This document shows positions 42,017 to 51,451 of a stretch of 64,000 nucleotides of DNA, piece after piece. The notes beneath the pieces are model-generated. The model searched no databases. It was not told the origin of the DNA and saw nothing but the letters and a program-made list of their open reading frames with translations. The number at the start of each line of letters is the position of its first letter. Positions within the stretch are counted from its first letter, which is position 1. Location: assembly GCF_029601685.1 (NCBI RefSeq), contig NZ_JARRIR010000004.1:124001-188000 (forward strand), given 5' to 3'. Source of the stretch: Metarhizobium sp017305935 (GTDB lineage: Bacteria; Pseudomonadota; Alphaproteobacteria; Rhizobiales; Rhizobiaceae). The position numbers and the translations under genes are program-made.

Positions 42017-42652
42017 TTACTGCTGAGTGGCAGCCTTCTGAGCGTCTTCCAGCTTCTTACGGGCTTCCTCGGCCTTCTTTTGCATGCCTTCTTCCAGGCT
42101 GCGCTGGCTTTCGGCCAGCTTCGATTCGGACATCGGCTCGCCGTCATAGGCGCCGGTGAAACCGGTCAGCGGAATCTTGATCGGGTTCGGGGCGCGGCGG
42201 AAGTTGATCGAGGTGAAGACGACCTCGTTGCCCTTCTTCAGCGATGCGATCATGGCGTCGGTCAGGACGATTTCGGCGGTGCAGCGGTCGGGCAGGCAGA
42301 CGGCATAATCCAGCTTCTGGCCCTTGCCGCCGTCGATCTGCATAACGACGCCCGGCGGGATCAGGCGCGCGGAGGGAACCGAGACCTGGAGCAGCTTGCG
42401 ATTGACCTTGCCCGAGACCGAGATCAGGCCGACGGCGGTGATCATCTGGCCGCTATTGGCGCGCAGGATGTTCTGAACCGCACAGATGTCGTTGTCTTCC
42501 TGCTTCGAGCAGGTCTTGAACCAGCCGAGCGGCGGCTGGCCGGCGGGTGCGGCCTCCTGCGCGCTGGAGACGGACGGCATCGCCGCTGCGCCGAAAGAAA
42601 CTGCGAGCGCCGAGAGGGCTGCACGCGTGAAAGTGGTTGCCTTGATCATCAT
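42017..42652 (-). CDS. Invasion-associated locus B (IalB) family protein
   Basis: A 211-residue periplasmic protein. The signal peptide ends near SVSSAQE. The IalB domain follows with FKTCSKQEDNDICAVQN, AVCLPDRCTAEIVL and EVVFTSINF; four cysteines probably form disulphides. The C-terminal 45 residues are a charged helix. IalB of Bartonella aids host-cell entry, but most rhizobial members have unknown roles. The start at 42652 is one of two adjacent ATGs behind AGGAG. Confidence 0.88.
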   Translation of the reverse strand: MMIKATTFTRAALSALAVSFGAAAMPSVSSAQEAAPAGQPPLGWFKTCSKQEDNDICAVQNILRANSGQMITAVGLISVSGKVNRKLLQVSVPSARLIPPGVVMQIDGGKGQKLDYAVCLPDRCTAEIVLTDAMIASLKKGNEVVFTSINFRRAPNPIKIPLTGFTGAYDGEPMSESKLAESQRSLEEGMQKKAEEARKKLEDAQKAATQQ

Positions 42653-43019
42653 AACGAAATCCGTCTCCTGAAATCCGGTGCCCGGGCGGTTCTCCACCGG
42701 TCCCGACTGATTTGGTCCATTCCGCCGTCACCTGTCGCGCAAATGAGGCAAATACATGACCCCCGATCCTGGCACCCTGTTACATCGCAGCGCAGCGGAT
42801 ATCCAGCTTTTCTTTGAACTCCACCGCGTTCAACGTGAGATTTTTGATGTTCGACGCCTCGAAATAGCCTTATGGCGCGGCAGTTTAAGCTTCGCATAAA
42901 CCCTGGAGCGACATGCAGCCGGTGGCAACCGAGTAGAGACATGCGCTAACATGCCGCCTACAAGGATTCGGGAAGGCCGCCGCCCTGCCCGGACAGCAGA
43001 TCAAAGGAACGTCTCTCCG
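42653..43019. other. Intergenic stretch between divergent genes
   Basis: About 370 bases separating the IalB-family gene from the solute-binding protein gene. No coding frame is convincing; it should hold both promoters. Confidence 0.45.
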
Positions 43020-44828
43020 GTGCGCCGTCTCTTCGCCATAGCCCTCGTCTCCCTCCTTTTCTGGAGCCCGCTTGCCGCCGAACCGCTGCATGGCATCGCC
43101 ATGCATGGAGACGTGTCGTTGCCCAGGGATTATGCGCATTTCCCTTACGTCAATCCCGAGGTCAAGAAGGGCGGCCGGATCACCTACGGCGTCGTCGGCA
43201 CCTTCGACAATCTCAACCCCTTCATCCTGAAGAGCATGCGCACCACGGCGCGCGGCATGTGGGATCCGCAATTCGGCAACATGATGTTCGAATCGCTGAT
43301 GACCCGCTCCGCCGACGAGCCCTTCTCGCTCTATGGTTTGCTGGCCGAAACCGTGGAATGGGACGAGGCGCGCAGTTTCATCCAGTTCAACCTCGATCCG
43401 CGCGCACACTGGTCGGACGGAAAGCCGGTGACGCCGGAGGATGTGATCTTCACCTTCGAGCTGCTGCGCGACAAGGGCCGCACGCCCTTCAGCCGGCGCA
43501 TGGAGGCAGTCGCCAAGCTGGAAAAGGTCGGGGAGCGCTCGGTACGCTTCACCTTCAACGACAAGGCAGACCGCGAGACGCCATTGATCATCGCCGCCTA
43601 CACGCCCGTGCTGCCGAAACATGCGACCGTCCCTGAAAGCTTCGAGCAATCGACGCTGGCGCCGCCAATCGGTTCAGGCCCCTACAGGATCAAGTCGATC
43701 AATCCCGGCGAGCGCATCGTCTACCGGCGCGATCCGAACTATTGGGGCAAGGACATCCCGTCCAAAGTCGGTTTCGACAATTACGACGAGATCGCGGTGG
43801 AATATTTTCTGCAGGAAAGCACGCTGTTCGAGGCCTTCAAGAAGGGCGAGGTCGATATCTATCCCGAAGGCAATCCCAGCCATTGGGACCGGGCCTATGA
43901 TTTCCCCGCGGTCGCCTCTGGCAAAGTGATCAAGGACGTATTCAAGCCGAAACTGCCAACCGGCATGCTCGGCTTCGTCTTCAACACCCGCCGCCCCTAT
44001 TTCGCCGATGCCCGGCTGCGCAAGGGCCTGTCGCTGGTGTTCGATTTCGAATGGGCAAACCGCAACCTGTTCGAAAATGCCTATACCCGCACCCAGAGCT
44101 ACTGGCAGAATTCCGACCTTTCCAGCCTCGGCGTGCCGGCCAGTCCGCTGGAGCGCGAGATGATGGGCGACATCACCGCACGCATCGATCCCGCCGTGCT
44201 GGACGGCAGCTATCGGCTGCCGGTGACCGATGGGTCGGGTCGGGACCGAAAGGTGCTGAAACAGGCCGTCGACCTGCTGAAGCAGGCCGGCTATTCGATC
44301 CGGGGCGGCCAGATGGTCGATGCCAAGGGAACGCCGCTCGCCTTCGAGATCATGACCCAAAATGCCGATCAGGAGAAGCTGGCGCTCGCCTATCAGCGCT
44401 CGCTCCGGGCCTTGGGCATCGCGCTGACGGTGCGTACCGTCGATGATTCGCAATATCAGAACCGGACGATCGCCTTCAATTTCGACATGGTGATGAAAAG
44501 CTTCACCTCCTCGCTGTCACCGGGCATCGAGCAGGTGTCGCGCTGGGGGTCGCTTGCCCGCGACAGGCAGGGGAGCGAGAACTACGCCGGAACCGCCGAT
44601 CCCGATATCGACAGGCTGATCAACAACATGCTGACCGCCCGCACGGCCGAAAGCTTCCAGGCGGCGGTGCGTTCCTTCGACCGGATGCTGATTTCAGGCA
44701 GCTATTTCGTACCGCTTTATCATCTCGGCGAACAATGGATCGCCCGTCACAAGACCATCGGAAGACCCGACACCCTGCCGCTCTACGGTTATCAACTCCA
44801 GACCTGGTGGGATGCGCGGGCACAATAG
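43020..44828 (+). CDS. Family 5 extracellular solute-binding protein (peptide type, YejA-like)
   Basis: A 602-residue periplasmic binding protein. A signal peptide (RRLFAIALVSLLFWSPLAAE) follows the GTG at 43020, which is preceded by AAAGGAA. The family 5 pattern is seen in KKGGRITYGVVGTFDNLNPF and WSDGKPVTPEDVIFTFELLR. YejA proteins bind peptides such as microcins and murein peptides for the YejBEF importer, but no permease genes follow, so it is unlinked from its transporter. A longer form from the ATG at 42951 is possible. Confidence 0.88.
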   Translation: MRRLFAIALVSLLFWSPLAAEPLHGIAMHGDVSLPRDYAHFPYVNPEVKKGGRITYGVVGTFDNLNPFILKSMRTTARGMWDPQFGNMMFESLMTRSADEPFSLYGLLAETVEWDEARSFIQFNLDPRAHWSDGKPVTPEDVIFTFELLRDKGRTPFSRRMEAVAKLEKVGERSVRFTFNDKADRETPLIIAAYTPVLPKHATVPESFEQSTLAPPIGSGPYRIKSINPGERIVYRRDPNYWGKDIPSKVGFDNYDEIAVEYFLQESTLFEAFKKGEVDIYPEGNPSHWDRAYDFPAVASGKVIKDVFKPKLPTGMLGFVFNTRRPYFADARLRKGLSLVFDFEWANRNLFENAYTRTQSYWQNSDLSSLGVPASPLEREMMGDITARIDPAVLDGSYRLPVTDGSGRDRKVLKQAVDLLKQAGYSIRGGQMVDAKGTPLAFEIMTQNADQEKLALAYQRSLRALGIALTVRTVDDSQYQNRTIAFNFDMVMKSFTSSLSPGIEQVSRWGSLARDRQGSENYAGTADPDIDRLINNMLTARTAESFQAAVRSFDRMLISGSYFVPLYHLGEQWIARHKTIGRPDTLPLYGYQLQTWWDARAQ

Positions 44829-44921
44829 AAGACGGTTCCCTTCCGGTAACCGGTTGAACGGATGCCGTCGGGCGCATACATGGTCTGAAACCGGCCAGCA
44901 GCGCGAAAGGACTCACAGCCC

Positions 44922-45593
44922 ATGGAAACCATCACCATCGACATCGTTTCGGACGTGGTCTGCCCCTGGTGCTATCTCGGCAAGGCGCGGTTGGAAAAGG
45001 CGCTCAGCGAGGTCGCCGGCGACATCGAGGCCGAGATCAACTGGCGGCCCTATCAGCTCAATCCCGATTACCCGGCGGAAGGGGTCGATCAGCAGACGAC
45101 GCTGGCGGCAAAACTCGGCGGCAAGGAAAACATGGATCGCGCCCACCAGACGCTGACGCATCTGGGCGAAGAGGTCGGCATCCATTTCAATTTCGACGCC
45201 ATCAAGATCGGTCCCAACACGATGGATGCGCATCGCCTGCTGCTCTGGGCGCATACCGAGGGCCACGAGATGCAAAATACCGTCGCCGGCCTGCTGTTCA
45301 AGGCGAATTTCGAGGAAGGCCGCAATGTCGGCGATCATGCCGTACTGCTCGACATCGCCGAACAGGCGGGCCTTAACCGCGCCGTCATCGCGAAGCTTCT
45401 GGAATCGGACGCGGATCGCGACATGATCGAGAAAGAAATAGAGCAATCGCGCCGCATGGGCGTCAGCGGCGTGCCCTTCTTCGTCTTCGAGCAGAAATAT
45501 GCCGTCAGCGGCGCCCAGACGCCGGAGCTTCTCGTCGGCGCGCTGCGCGACATCGCCCGCATGAAGGCCGAGGCCCGCGCCAAGGCCAACTGA
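44922..45593 (+). CDS. DsbA/FrnE-family oxidoreductase
   Basis: A 223-residue thioredoxin-fold protein of the FrnE type. The CxxC motif is in DVVCPWCYLGKARLE near the N-terminus, and the cis-Pro loop is GVSGVPFFVFEQKYAVSGAQ. No signal peptide is seen, so it is cytoplasmic, unlike classical DsbA. It lies alone between the solute-binding protein gene and the EamA transporter gene. Confidence 0.92.
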   Translation: METITIDIVSDVVCPWCYLGKARLEKALSEVAGDIEAEINWRPYQLNPDYPAEGVDQQTTLAAKLGGKENMDRAHQTLTHLGEEVGIHFNFDAIKIGPNTMDAHRLLLWAHTEGHEMQNTVAGLLFKANFEEGRNVGDHAVLLDIAEQAGLNRAVIAKLLESDADRDMIEKEIEQSRRMGVSGVPFFVFEQKYAVSGAQTPELLVGALRDIARMKAEARAKAN

Positions 45594-45719
45594 CACCCGC
45601 GAAATCGGATGACGACTCGCGCCGGAAACGCTAAGAGAGCCATTCTTTTCCAGCGTTTTTCCGGCGGCTGCATCGCGCGGCCGGTATCGGCGGCGCTTTC
45701 TGCCATCGGAGTGTCACCC

Positions 45720-46652
45720 GTGTCCACAGACCAGCGTCTGAAGGGCGTCGTGCTCGGCTTTGCCGCCTTCGCCGCCTTTTCGTTCAGTGATGCCAGCATC
45801 AAGCTGATCGAAGGCGCGCTTTCGCCCTATGAAACCGCGTTTTTCGGCGCCGTCTTCGGCCTGGTTGCCATGCCGTTCCTGGTGAAGAAGGGCGACCGCT
45901 GGAGCGACGTGGTGCGCTCCACCAACCGGCCGCTCTGGCTGCTGCGCTTCGCCTGCGCCGCCTCCGGCGCCATCGGCAGCGTCGTCGCCTTCACGCATCT
46001 GAGCATGGCGGAAGCCTTCGCGCTGATCTTCCTGCTGCCCTCCTTCGTCACCATCATGTCGGTGGTGTTTCTCAAGGAGGTCGTCGGCATCCGCCGCTGG
46101 CTGGCGGTGCTGGTCGGCTTCCTCGGCGTGCTGGTGGTGCTGCGGCCCGGCTTTCGCGAATTGTCCATCGGCCATCTCGGCGCGATCGTTGGCGGCTTCA
46201 GCGGCGCGATCTCCATCGTCATCTTCCGGGCCATGGGGCCGAAGGAAAAGAACATCTCGCTCTACGGCGCCGGCGTCTTCGGCTGGATGGCGATCAGCGC
46301 GGCGCTGATGGTGCCGGGTTTCATCTGGCCGACGCCGGAACAATGGCTCTATCTCGCCGGCTTCGGCCTGCTGGCGGCGCTCGCCAACGTGCTGATGATG
46401 TATGCCGCGACCTATGTCGAGGCGGGGATCATCGGCCCGATCCAGTATAGTCAGATGCTATGGGCGATCCTGCTCGGCTATCTCGCCTTCGGCGACGGCG
46501 TCGACATGCCGACCTGGGCCGGCATCGTGCTGATCGTCGGCTCGGGCCTGATGACGCTGGTGCGCGAGCGCAAGCGCGGCACGCGCCTGCCCCCGCCCCT
46601 CGGCGCCGATGCGCAGGCGGCCGTCGCCGTCACGCCCCAGGAAGACAAATAG
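45720..46652 (+). CDS. EamA/DMT-family transporter
   Basis: A 310-residue membrane protein with about ten hydrophobic segments in two repeats (GVVLGFAAFAAFSFSDASIK begins the first). It belongs to the drug/metabolite transporter superfamily; the substrate is unknown. The GTG at 45720 is chosen because CGGAG precedes it; an ATG at 45609 would add a non-conserved leader. It is convergent with osmC and separated by one base. Confidence 0.88.
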   Translation: MSTDQRLKGVVLGFAAFAAFSFSDASIKLIEGALSPYETAFFGAVFGLVAMPFLVKKGDRWSDVVRSTNRPLWLLRFACAASGAIGSVVAFTHLSMAEAFALIFLLPSFVTIMSVVFLKEVVGIRRWLAVLVGFLGVLVVLRPGFRELSIGHLGAIVGGFSGAISIVIFRAMGPKEKNISLYGAGVFGWMAISAALMVPGFIWPTPEQWLYLAGFGLLAALANVLMMYAATYVEAGIIGPIQYSQMLWAILLGYLAFGDGVDMPTWAGIVLIVGSGLMTLVRERKRGTRLPPPLGADAQAAVAVTPQEDK

Positions 46653-46653
46653 C

Positions 46654-47124
46654 TTATGCGAGGCGCGGGCGCAGCCTGATCTGCGTCAGCACCGAATTGG
46701 CGATGAAGCAGGCCTCGTGCGCCTCATGATGCAAGGCCTCGTGGCGCGCCTTGTCGATGGGCGTCTCCGGCGAAAACCGCACCTCCGGCTGCAACGTCAC
46801 CTCGATCATCGCAAGCTTGCCCTCGGCATTGCGCGCCATGATGCCTTCGGCCATGTCCTCATAGGCATCGATGCGGAAGCCGGCCTTGGCGGCAATCGAG
46901 AGGAACCACAGCATATGGCAGGAGGAGAGCGAGGCGACGAAGGCCTCCTCCGGATCGACGGCGGCTTCCACCGAGAGCGGCAGCGGCACGACATGTTTCG
47001 ACGACGAGGCCGGCACGCTGATATTGCCGTCGAAATGCCAGACATGGGCGCGCGAATAGCGGTTGTCGACGAAATCCTCACCCTCGCCCCGCTTCCAGTC
47101 GATCGTCACCGTGTAGGTCGCCAT
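46654..47124 (-). CDS. OsmC-family peroxiredoxin-like protein
   Basis: A 156-residue OsmC/YhfA-type protein. The family segment is DPEEAFVASLSSCHMLWFLS, containing the first redox Cys; the second is in EACFIANSV. OsmC proteins reduce organic hydroperoxides. Length is normal. Confidence 0.9.
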   Translation of the reverse strand: MATYTVTIDWKRGEGEDFVDNRYSRAHVWHFDGNISVPASSSKHVVPLPLSVEAAVDPEEAFVASLSSCHMLWFLSIAAKAGFRIDAYEDMAEGIMARNAEGKLAMIEVTLQPEVRFSPETPIDKARHEALHHEAHEACFIANSVLTQIRLRPRLA

Positions 47125-47184
47125 TTCGTCTCACTCCATTCTCAAGTCGATTCGCACTGTCCGATATACCGGCGGCACTGACCA

Positions 47185-50100
47185 TCACTTTTTGTCGAGA
47201 AGCCCCGCAAGCTGGGTCATGACCGTGGCCGCGCCCGCCAGCCGCTTCTCCGGCGTCGGCAGGTCGCGGCTGAGGAAGACGCTGTGATCCGGGCGGATCT
47301 TCGCCATCGTTCCCTGCTTGGCGATATAGCCGACCAGCGCCGCCGGATCGGGGAATTCGCGGTTGCGGAACTGCACGACGACGCCCTTCGGCCCGGCCTC
47401 CAGCTTCTCGACATTGGCCTTGCGGCACAGCGACTTGACGTAGACGATCTTCAGCAGGTGCTGCACCTCGATGGGCAGAGGCCCGAAGCGGTCGATCATC
47501 TCCGCGCCGAAACCGTCGATATCGCGCAGTTCGGTGATTTCGCCGAGGCGGCGATAGAGGCCCATGCGCAGATGCAGGTCGGGCACGTAATCGTCGGGGA
47601 TCATCACCGGCGTGCCGACCGAGATCTGCGGCGACCAGCCGCTGTCGACGATGTCGTCGTCGCCCTTCACCTCGGCCACCGCCTCCTCCAGCATCTGCTG
47701 GTAAAGCTCGAAGCCGACTTCCTTGATATGGCCGGATTGCTCCTCGCCGAGCAGGTTGCCGGCCCCGCGGATGTCGAGGTCGTGGCTGGCGAGCTGGAAG
47801 CCGGCGCCCAGCGTATCCAGCGATTGCAGCACCTTGAGACGCCGCTCTGCGCCCGTGGTCAGCACCTTGTTGACCGGCAGCGTCAGCAGCGCGAAGGCGC
47901 GCACCTTGGAGCGGCCGACACGGCCACGGATCTGGTAAAGCTGCGCCAGGCCGAACATATCGGCGCGGTGGACGATCAGCGTATTGGCGGTGGGCACGTC
48001 GAGGCCGGATTCGACGATGGTGGTCGAGAGCAGCACATCGTATTTGCCGTCATAGAAAGCATTCATGATGTCTTCCAGCTCGCCCGCCGCCATCTGGCCA
48101 TGGGCGATGGCGACCTTCAGTTCCGGCACGTCCGATTGCAGGAAAGCCTGGATATCGGCGAGATCCGAGAGGCGCGGGCAGACGTAAAAACTCTGGCCGC
48201 CGCGATAATGCTCGCGCATCAGCGTCTCGCGGATCACAAGCGGATCGAAGGGCGAGATGAAGGTGCGCACCGCCATGCGGTCCACCGGCGGCGTGGTGAT
48301 CAACGACAGCTCGCGCACGCCGGTCATCGCCAGCTGCAGGGTGCGCGGGATCGGCGTCGCCGAGAGCGTCAACACATGGACGTCGCTCTTCAGCTCCTTC
48401 AGCCGCTCCTTGTGCTTAACGCCGAAATGCTGCTCCTCGTCGATGATCAGCAGGCCGAGATTGGCGAAGTTGATGCCGGAGCCGAGCAGCGCATGGGTGC
48501 CGACCACCACATCCACCTTGCCATCGGCGACTTCCTTCTTGGTCTGCGACAGCTCCTTGGAGCCGACGAGGCGCGAAGCCTGGGCGATGCGGATTGGAAA
48601 GCCGCGCAGGCGCTCGGAGAAAGTCTTGAAATGCTGGCGGGCAAGCAGCGTTGTCGGCACGACGACGGCCACCTGCACGCCGTTCATGGCGGCGACGAAG
48701 GCGGCGCGCAGCGCCACTTCCGTCTTGCCAAAGCCGACATCACCGCAGACGAGGCGATCCATCGGCCGCCCGGCGCCGAGATCGTCGCGTACCGAATCGA
48801 TGGCGGTCATCTGGTCGTCGGTCTCGTCATAGGGGAAGCGGGCGGCGAATTCGTCATAGAGCCCGTCCGGCGCGGCCAGCACCGGCGCGTGGCGCATCAT
48901 GCGCTCGGCGGCGATGCGGATCAGGCCGTCGGCCATGTCCAGCAGCTTTTTCTTGAGCTTGGCCTTGCGCATCTGCCATGCGCCGCCGCCCAGCTTGTCG
49001 AGTTGCACCTCGGTGCCCTCACCACCGTAGCGCGACAGCAGGTCGATGTTTTCGACCGGCAGGAACAGTTTGGCGTCGTCGGCATATAACAGCTCAAGGC
49101 AGGCGTGGGGGGCACCCGCCGCCTCGATGGTCCTCAGGCCGATGAAGCGGCCGATGCCGTGCTCGGCATGGACGACGATGGAACCCTCGTCCAGACCGGC
49201 GACCTCGGCGATGAAATCCGCCCCGCGCTTGCGGCGCTTGGCGCGGCGCACCATGCGGTCGCCCAGAATATCCTGCTCGCCGATGACGACGAGATCGCCG
49301 GATTCGAAGCCGGATTCGATGCTCAGCACGGTCGAGGCCGCCTCGCCCTTGTCGAGCTTAGACAAATCCTTCAGCGCCTTGACCGGCTTGATGCGCTCCA
49401 GCCCGTGTTCGTTCAGCACCTGCAGCAAGCGGTCGAGCGAGCCTTCCGACCAGCCCGAGATCAACACCTTGCGGCCCTTGGCGCGGCGCTCGCCGATATG
49501 CTTGACGGCGAGGTCGAAGACGTTGATGCGCTCGCCGCTTTCCGCCTCGCTCGCGGTCTTCGCCCAGCGCGGGCCGGCATGGGCGTCCACGGTGACGACC
49601 TTGCGGTCGACGCCTTCCATCTCGTTGAAGGGCGACAGGCGGATGGCCGCGAACATGTCCAGCGTTTTGCCGAAGGTTTTCGCGTCAAGATAAAGCTGGC
49701 CGGGGGAAACGGGCTTGTAGGGCGTGCCCTGCGCCATCTGGCCCTTGCCCTGATGGCCGGAATTCTGCCGCGCCTCGAAGTAATCGAGCACCAGCTTGGA
49801 GCGCTCTTCCGCCGCCTCGCGCACCGTATGATCGGTGACGATGAGGAAACCCTTGAGATAATCGAAGGCGGTTTCCAGCTTTTCGTAGAACAGCGGCAGC
49901 CAATGCTCCATGCCAGCATAACGGCGGCCTTCGGAGACGGCGACATACAGCGCATCGTCGCGGGTTGCCGCGCCGAACAGCGACAGGTAATTCTTGCGGA
50001 AGCGGGAAATCGTATCCGGCGTCAGCGTCACCTCGCTCATCGGGTTGAGATCGAGCGAGCGGGCCTGGCCGGTGGTGCGCTGGCTGGCGGGATCGAAGGT

Positions 50101-50691
50101 GCGGATTGTTTCAAGCGAATCGCCGAAGAAATCGAGGCGCACCGGCTCTTCCGTGCCCGGCACGAAGACATCGAGAATACCGCCGCGCACGGCAAATTCG
50201 CCGACCTCGCGCACGGTGGCGACGCGGTCGAAGCCGTTGCGCTCCAGCCTTGCGGCGATATCGTCCATGCGGATCGTCTGGCCGGGCTTGGCGGAGAAGG
50301 CGAGGCTTTCGATGATGTCGCGCGGCGCGATCTTCTGCAGCATCGCATTGACGGTGACCAGCAGGATCGCCGGATGCGGCTTCTTGGCATAGGCGATCAG
50401 TCCGGAGAGCGCCGCAAGCCGGCGCGCGGAGACATCGGCGCTGGGCGAGACGCGGTCATAGGGCAAACAATCCCAGGCCGGCAGCGTCATGACCGGGATA
50501 TCGGGCGCGGCAAACCCTAGCATCTGCTCGATATCGGCCATGCGCTGGCCGTCCGACAGCACATAGGCGACGGGACGGCCGGTGCGCGCCAGTTCGGCGA
50601 TGAGAAACGGCTCCATGCCCGCCGGCACATTGGCGACGGTCAGCGACGAATCGACGCTCGCAAGCAGCTTCGGATCGAAACCGGGAATCAT
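47185..50691 (-). CDS. mfd: Transcription-repair coupling factor
   Basis: A 1168-residue ATP-dependent translocase that removes stalled RNA polymerase and recruits UvrA. The UvrB-like N-terminal module, the RNA-polymerase interaction domain around 480-560, then the RecG-like motor with Walker A CGDVGFGKTEVA, Walker B IIDEEQHFGV and VLTLSATPIPRTL are visible. C-terminal TRCF domain is complete. Its start overlaps the sdhE stop (4 bases). Confidence 0.98.
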   Translation of the reverse strand: MIPGFDPKLLASVDSSLTVANVPAGMEPFLIAELARTGRPVAYVLSDGQRMADIEQMLGFAAPDIPVMTLPAWDCLPYDRVSPSADVSARRLAALSGLIAYAKKPHPAILLVTVNAMLQKIAPRDIIESLAFSAKPGQTIRMDDIAARLERNGFDRVATVREVGEFAVRGGILDVFVPGTEEPVRLDFFGDSLETIRTFDPASQRTTGQARSLDLNPMSEVTLTPDTISRFRKNYLSLFGAATRDDALYVAVSEGRRYAGMEHWLPLFYEKLETAFDYLKGFLIVTDHTVREAAEERSKLVLDYFEARQNSGHQGKGQMAQGTPYKPVSPGQLYLDAKTFGKTLDMFAAIRLSPFNEMEGVDRKVVTVDAHAGPRWAKTASEAESGERINVFDLAVKHIGERRAKGRKVLISGWSEGSLDRLLQVLNEHGLERIKPVKALKDLSKLDKGEAASTVLSIESGFESGDLVVIGEQDILGDRMVRRAKRRKRGADFIAEVAGLDEGSIVVHAEHGIGRFIGLRTIEAAGAPHACLELLYADDAKLFLPVENIDLLSRYGGEGTEVQLDKLGGGAWQMRKAKLKKKLLDMADGLIRIAAERMMRHAPVLAAPDGLYDEFAARFPYDETDDQMTAIDSVRDDLGAGRPMDRLVCGDVGFGKTEVALRAAFVAAMNGVQVAVVVPTTLLARQHFKTFSERLRGFPIRIAQASRLVGSKELSQTKKEVADGKVDVVVGTHALLGSGINFANLGLLIIDEEQHFGVKHKERLKELKSDVHVLTLSATPIPRTLQLAMTGVRELSLITTPPVDRMAVRTFISPFDPLVIRETLMREHYRGGQSFYVCPRLSDLADIQAFLQSDVPELKVAIAHGQMAAGELEDIMNAFYDGKYDVLLSTTIVESGLDVPTANTLIVHRADMFGLAQLYQIRGRVGRSKVRAFALLTLPVNKVLTTGAERRLKVLQSLDTLGAGFQLASHDLDIRGAGNLLGEEQSGHIKEVGFELYQQMLEEAVAEVKGDDDIVDSGWSPQISVGTPVMIPDDYVPDLHLRMGLYRRLGEITELRDIDGFGAEMIDRFGPLPIEVQHLLKIVYVKSLCRKANVEKLEAGPKGVVVQFRNREFPDPAALVGYIAKQGTMAKIRPDHSVFLSRDLPTPEKRLAGAATVMTQLAGLLDKK

Positions 50692-51005
50692 TCCTTGGTC
50701 CTTACCTTTTCGATGAGCACCGGATCGAAATCCGGCCGATAGGCGGCGATGCGGGCGAACATCGGGGTCAGCATATGCTCAGGCGTTTCGGCAGCACCGG
50801 TGATCCAGCGCACCAGATCGTTGTCCTCCTCGGCCATGATCCGCTCCAGCTCGTCCAGATCGGCATCGCCGAGAACAGCTATCTCGTCCTCCGCGAACTG
50901 GCCGAGAACCAGATCCATCTCACGAATGCCGCGATGCCAGCAGCGATAGAGAATCCGGCGGCGGCGGGGGTCGAGATCGGCGCTCGTGCGGCTGATGCTT
51001 GTCAT
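50688..51005 (-). CDS. sdhE: FAD assembly factor SdhE
   Basis: A 105-residue protein of the SdhE/SDHAF2 (YgfY) family, which helps attach FAD to succinate dehydrogenase. The signature is RRILYRCWHRGIREMDLVLG, including the RGxxE motif (HRGIREMD), followed by WITGAAETP. It overlaps the start of mfd, a conserved rhizobial arrangement, with recG divergent. Confidence 0.95.
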   Translation of the reverse strand: MTSISRTSADLDPRRRRILYRCWHRGIREMDLVLGQFAEDEIAVLGDADLDELERIMAEEDNDLVRWITGAAETPEHMLTPMFARIAAYRPDFDPVLIEKVRTKE

Positions 51006-51451
51006 GACGGAAGCTTTCTAACGGAACGGGATGACGATTGTTTCGGCGATGCGGAAGATTTCGCGGACGTAAAGGCCCCCTCATCTGTCCTGTCGGACAT
51101 CTTCTCCCCGCCGGGGAGAAGAAGAAGGCCGGATGCTTCCGTCCGGTGACATGCAAGGACACCAGAGGAGAATGGCAGCTTTTCCTCATCTCCCCTTCTC
51201 GCCAGCGGGGAGAAGGTGCCGGCAGGCGCATGAGGGGGCGCGCGAAGCGCAAATGCCGCCCCGGCGAACAACGTCGGGGATCGGGCGGCAAATCCGGTGG
51301 GAAGCGCAGTCTCTGGCATCGTGGCGAATCTTTTTGGCCGCCGCGGCGCGGTTGATGCCGCAGCGTTGAAAGGAGGACAGGGGTATATAGCGGCTGCTTT
51401 GGCGATTGTCAGCCTTGCCAAGAGCGCATTTCTCGTCGCATTTTGCCGGGC
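51006..51451. other. Intergenic region between sdhE and recG
   Basis: About 450 bases between divergent genes. Most of it is the RIME-like pair at 51074-51240. No gene is seen. Confidence 0.5.
51074..51240. repeat. RIME-like rhizobial intergenic mosaic element pair
   Basis: Left part: CCCCCTCATCTGTCCTGTCG followed by CATCTTCTCCCCGCCGGGGA. Right part, inverted: CTTCTCGCCAGCGGGGAGAA followed by GTGCCGGCAGGCGCATGAGG. Both have the CTTCTCCCCG-type core and the CTCATC/GATGAG ends known from rhizobial RIME sequences, arranged head to head. Confidence 0.7.

Noticed and set aside
47284..50520. Two long plus-strand frames (601 and 471 codons)
   Set aside because: Antisense of mfd, low in protein-like composition.
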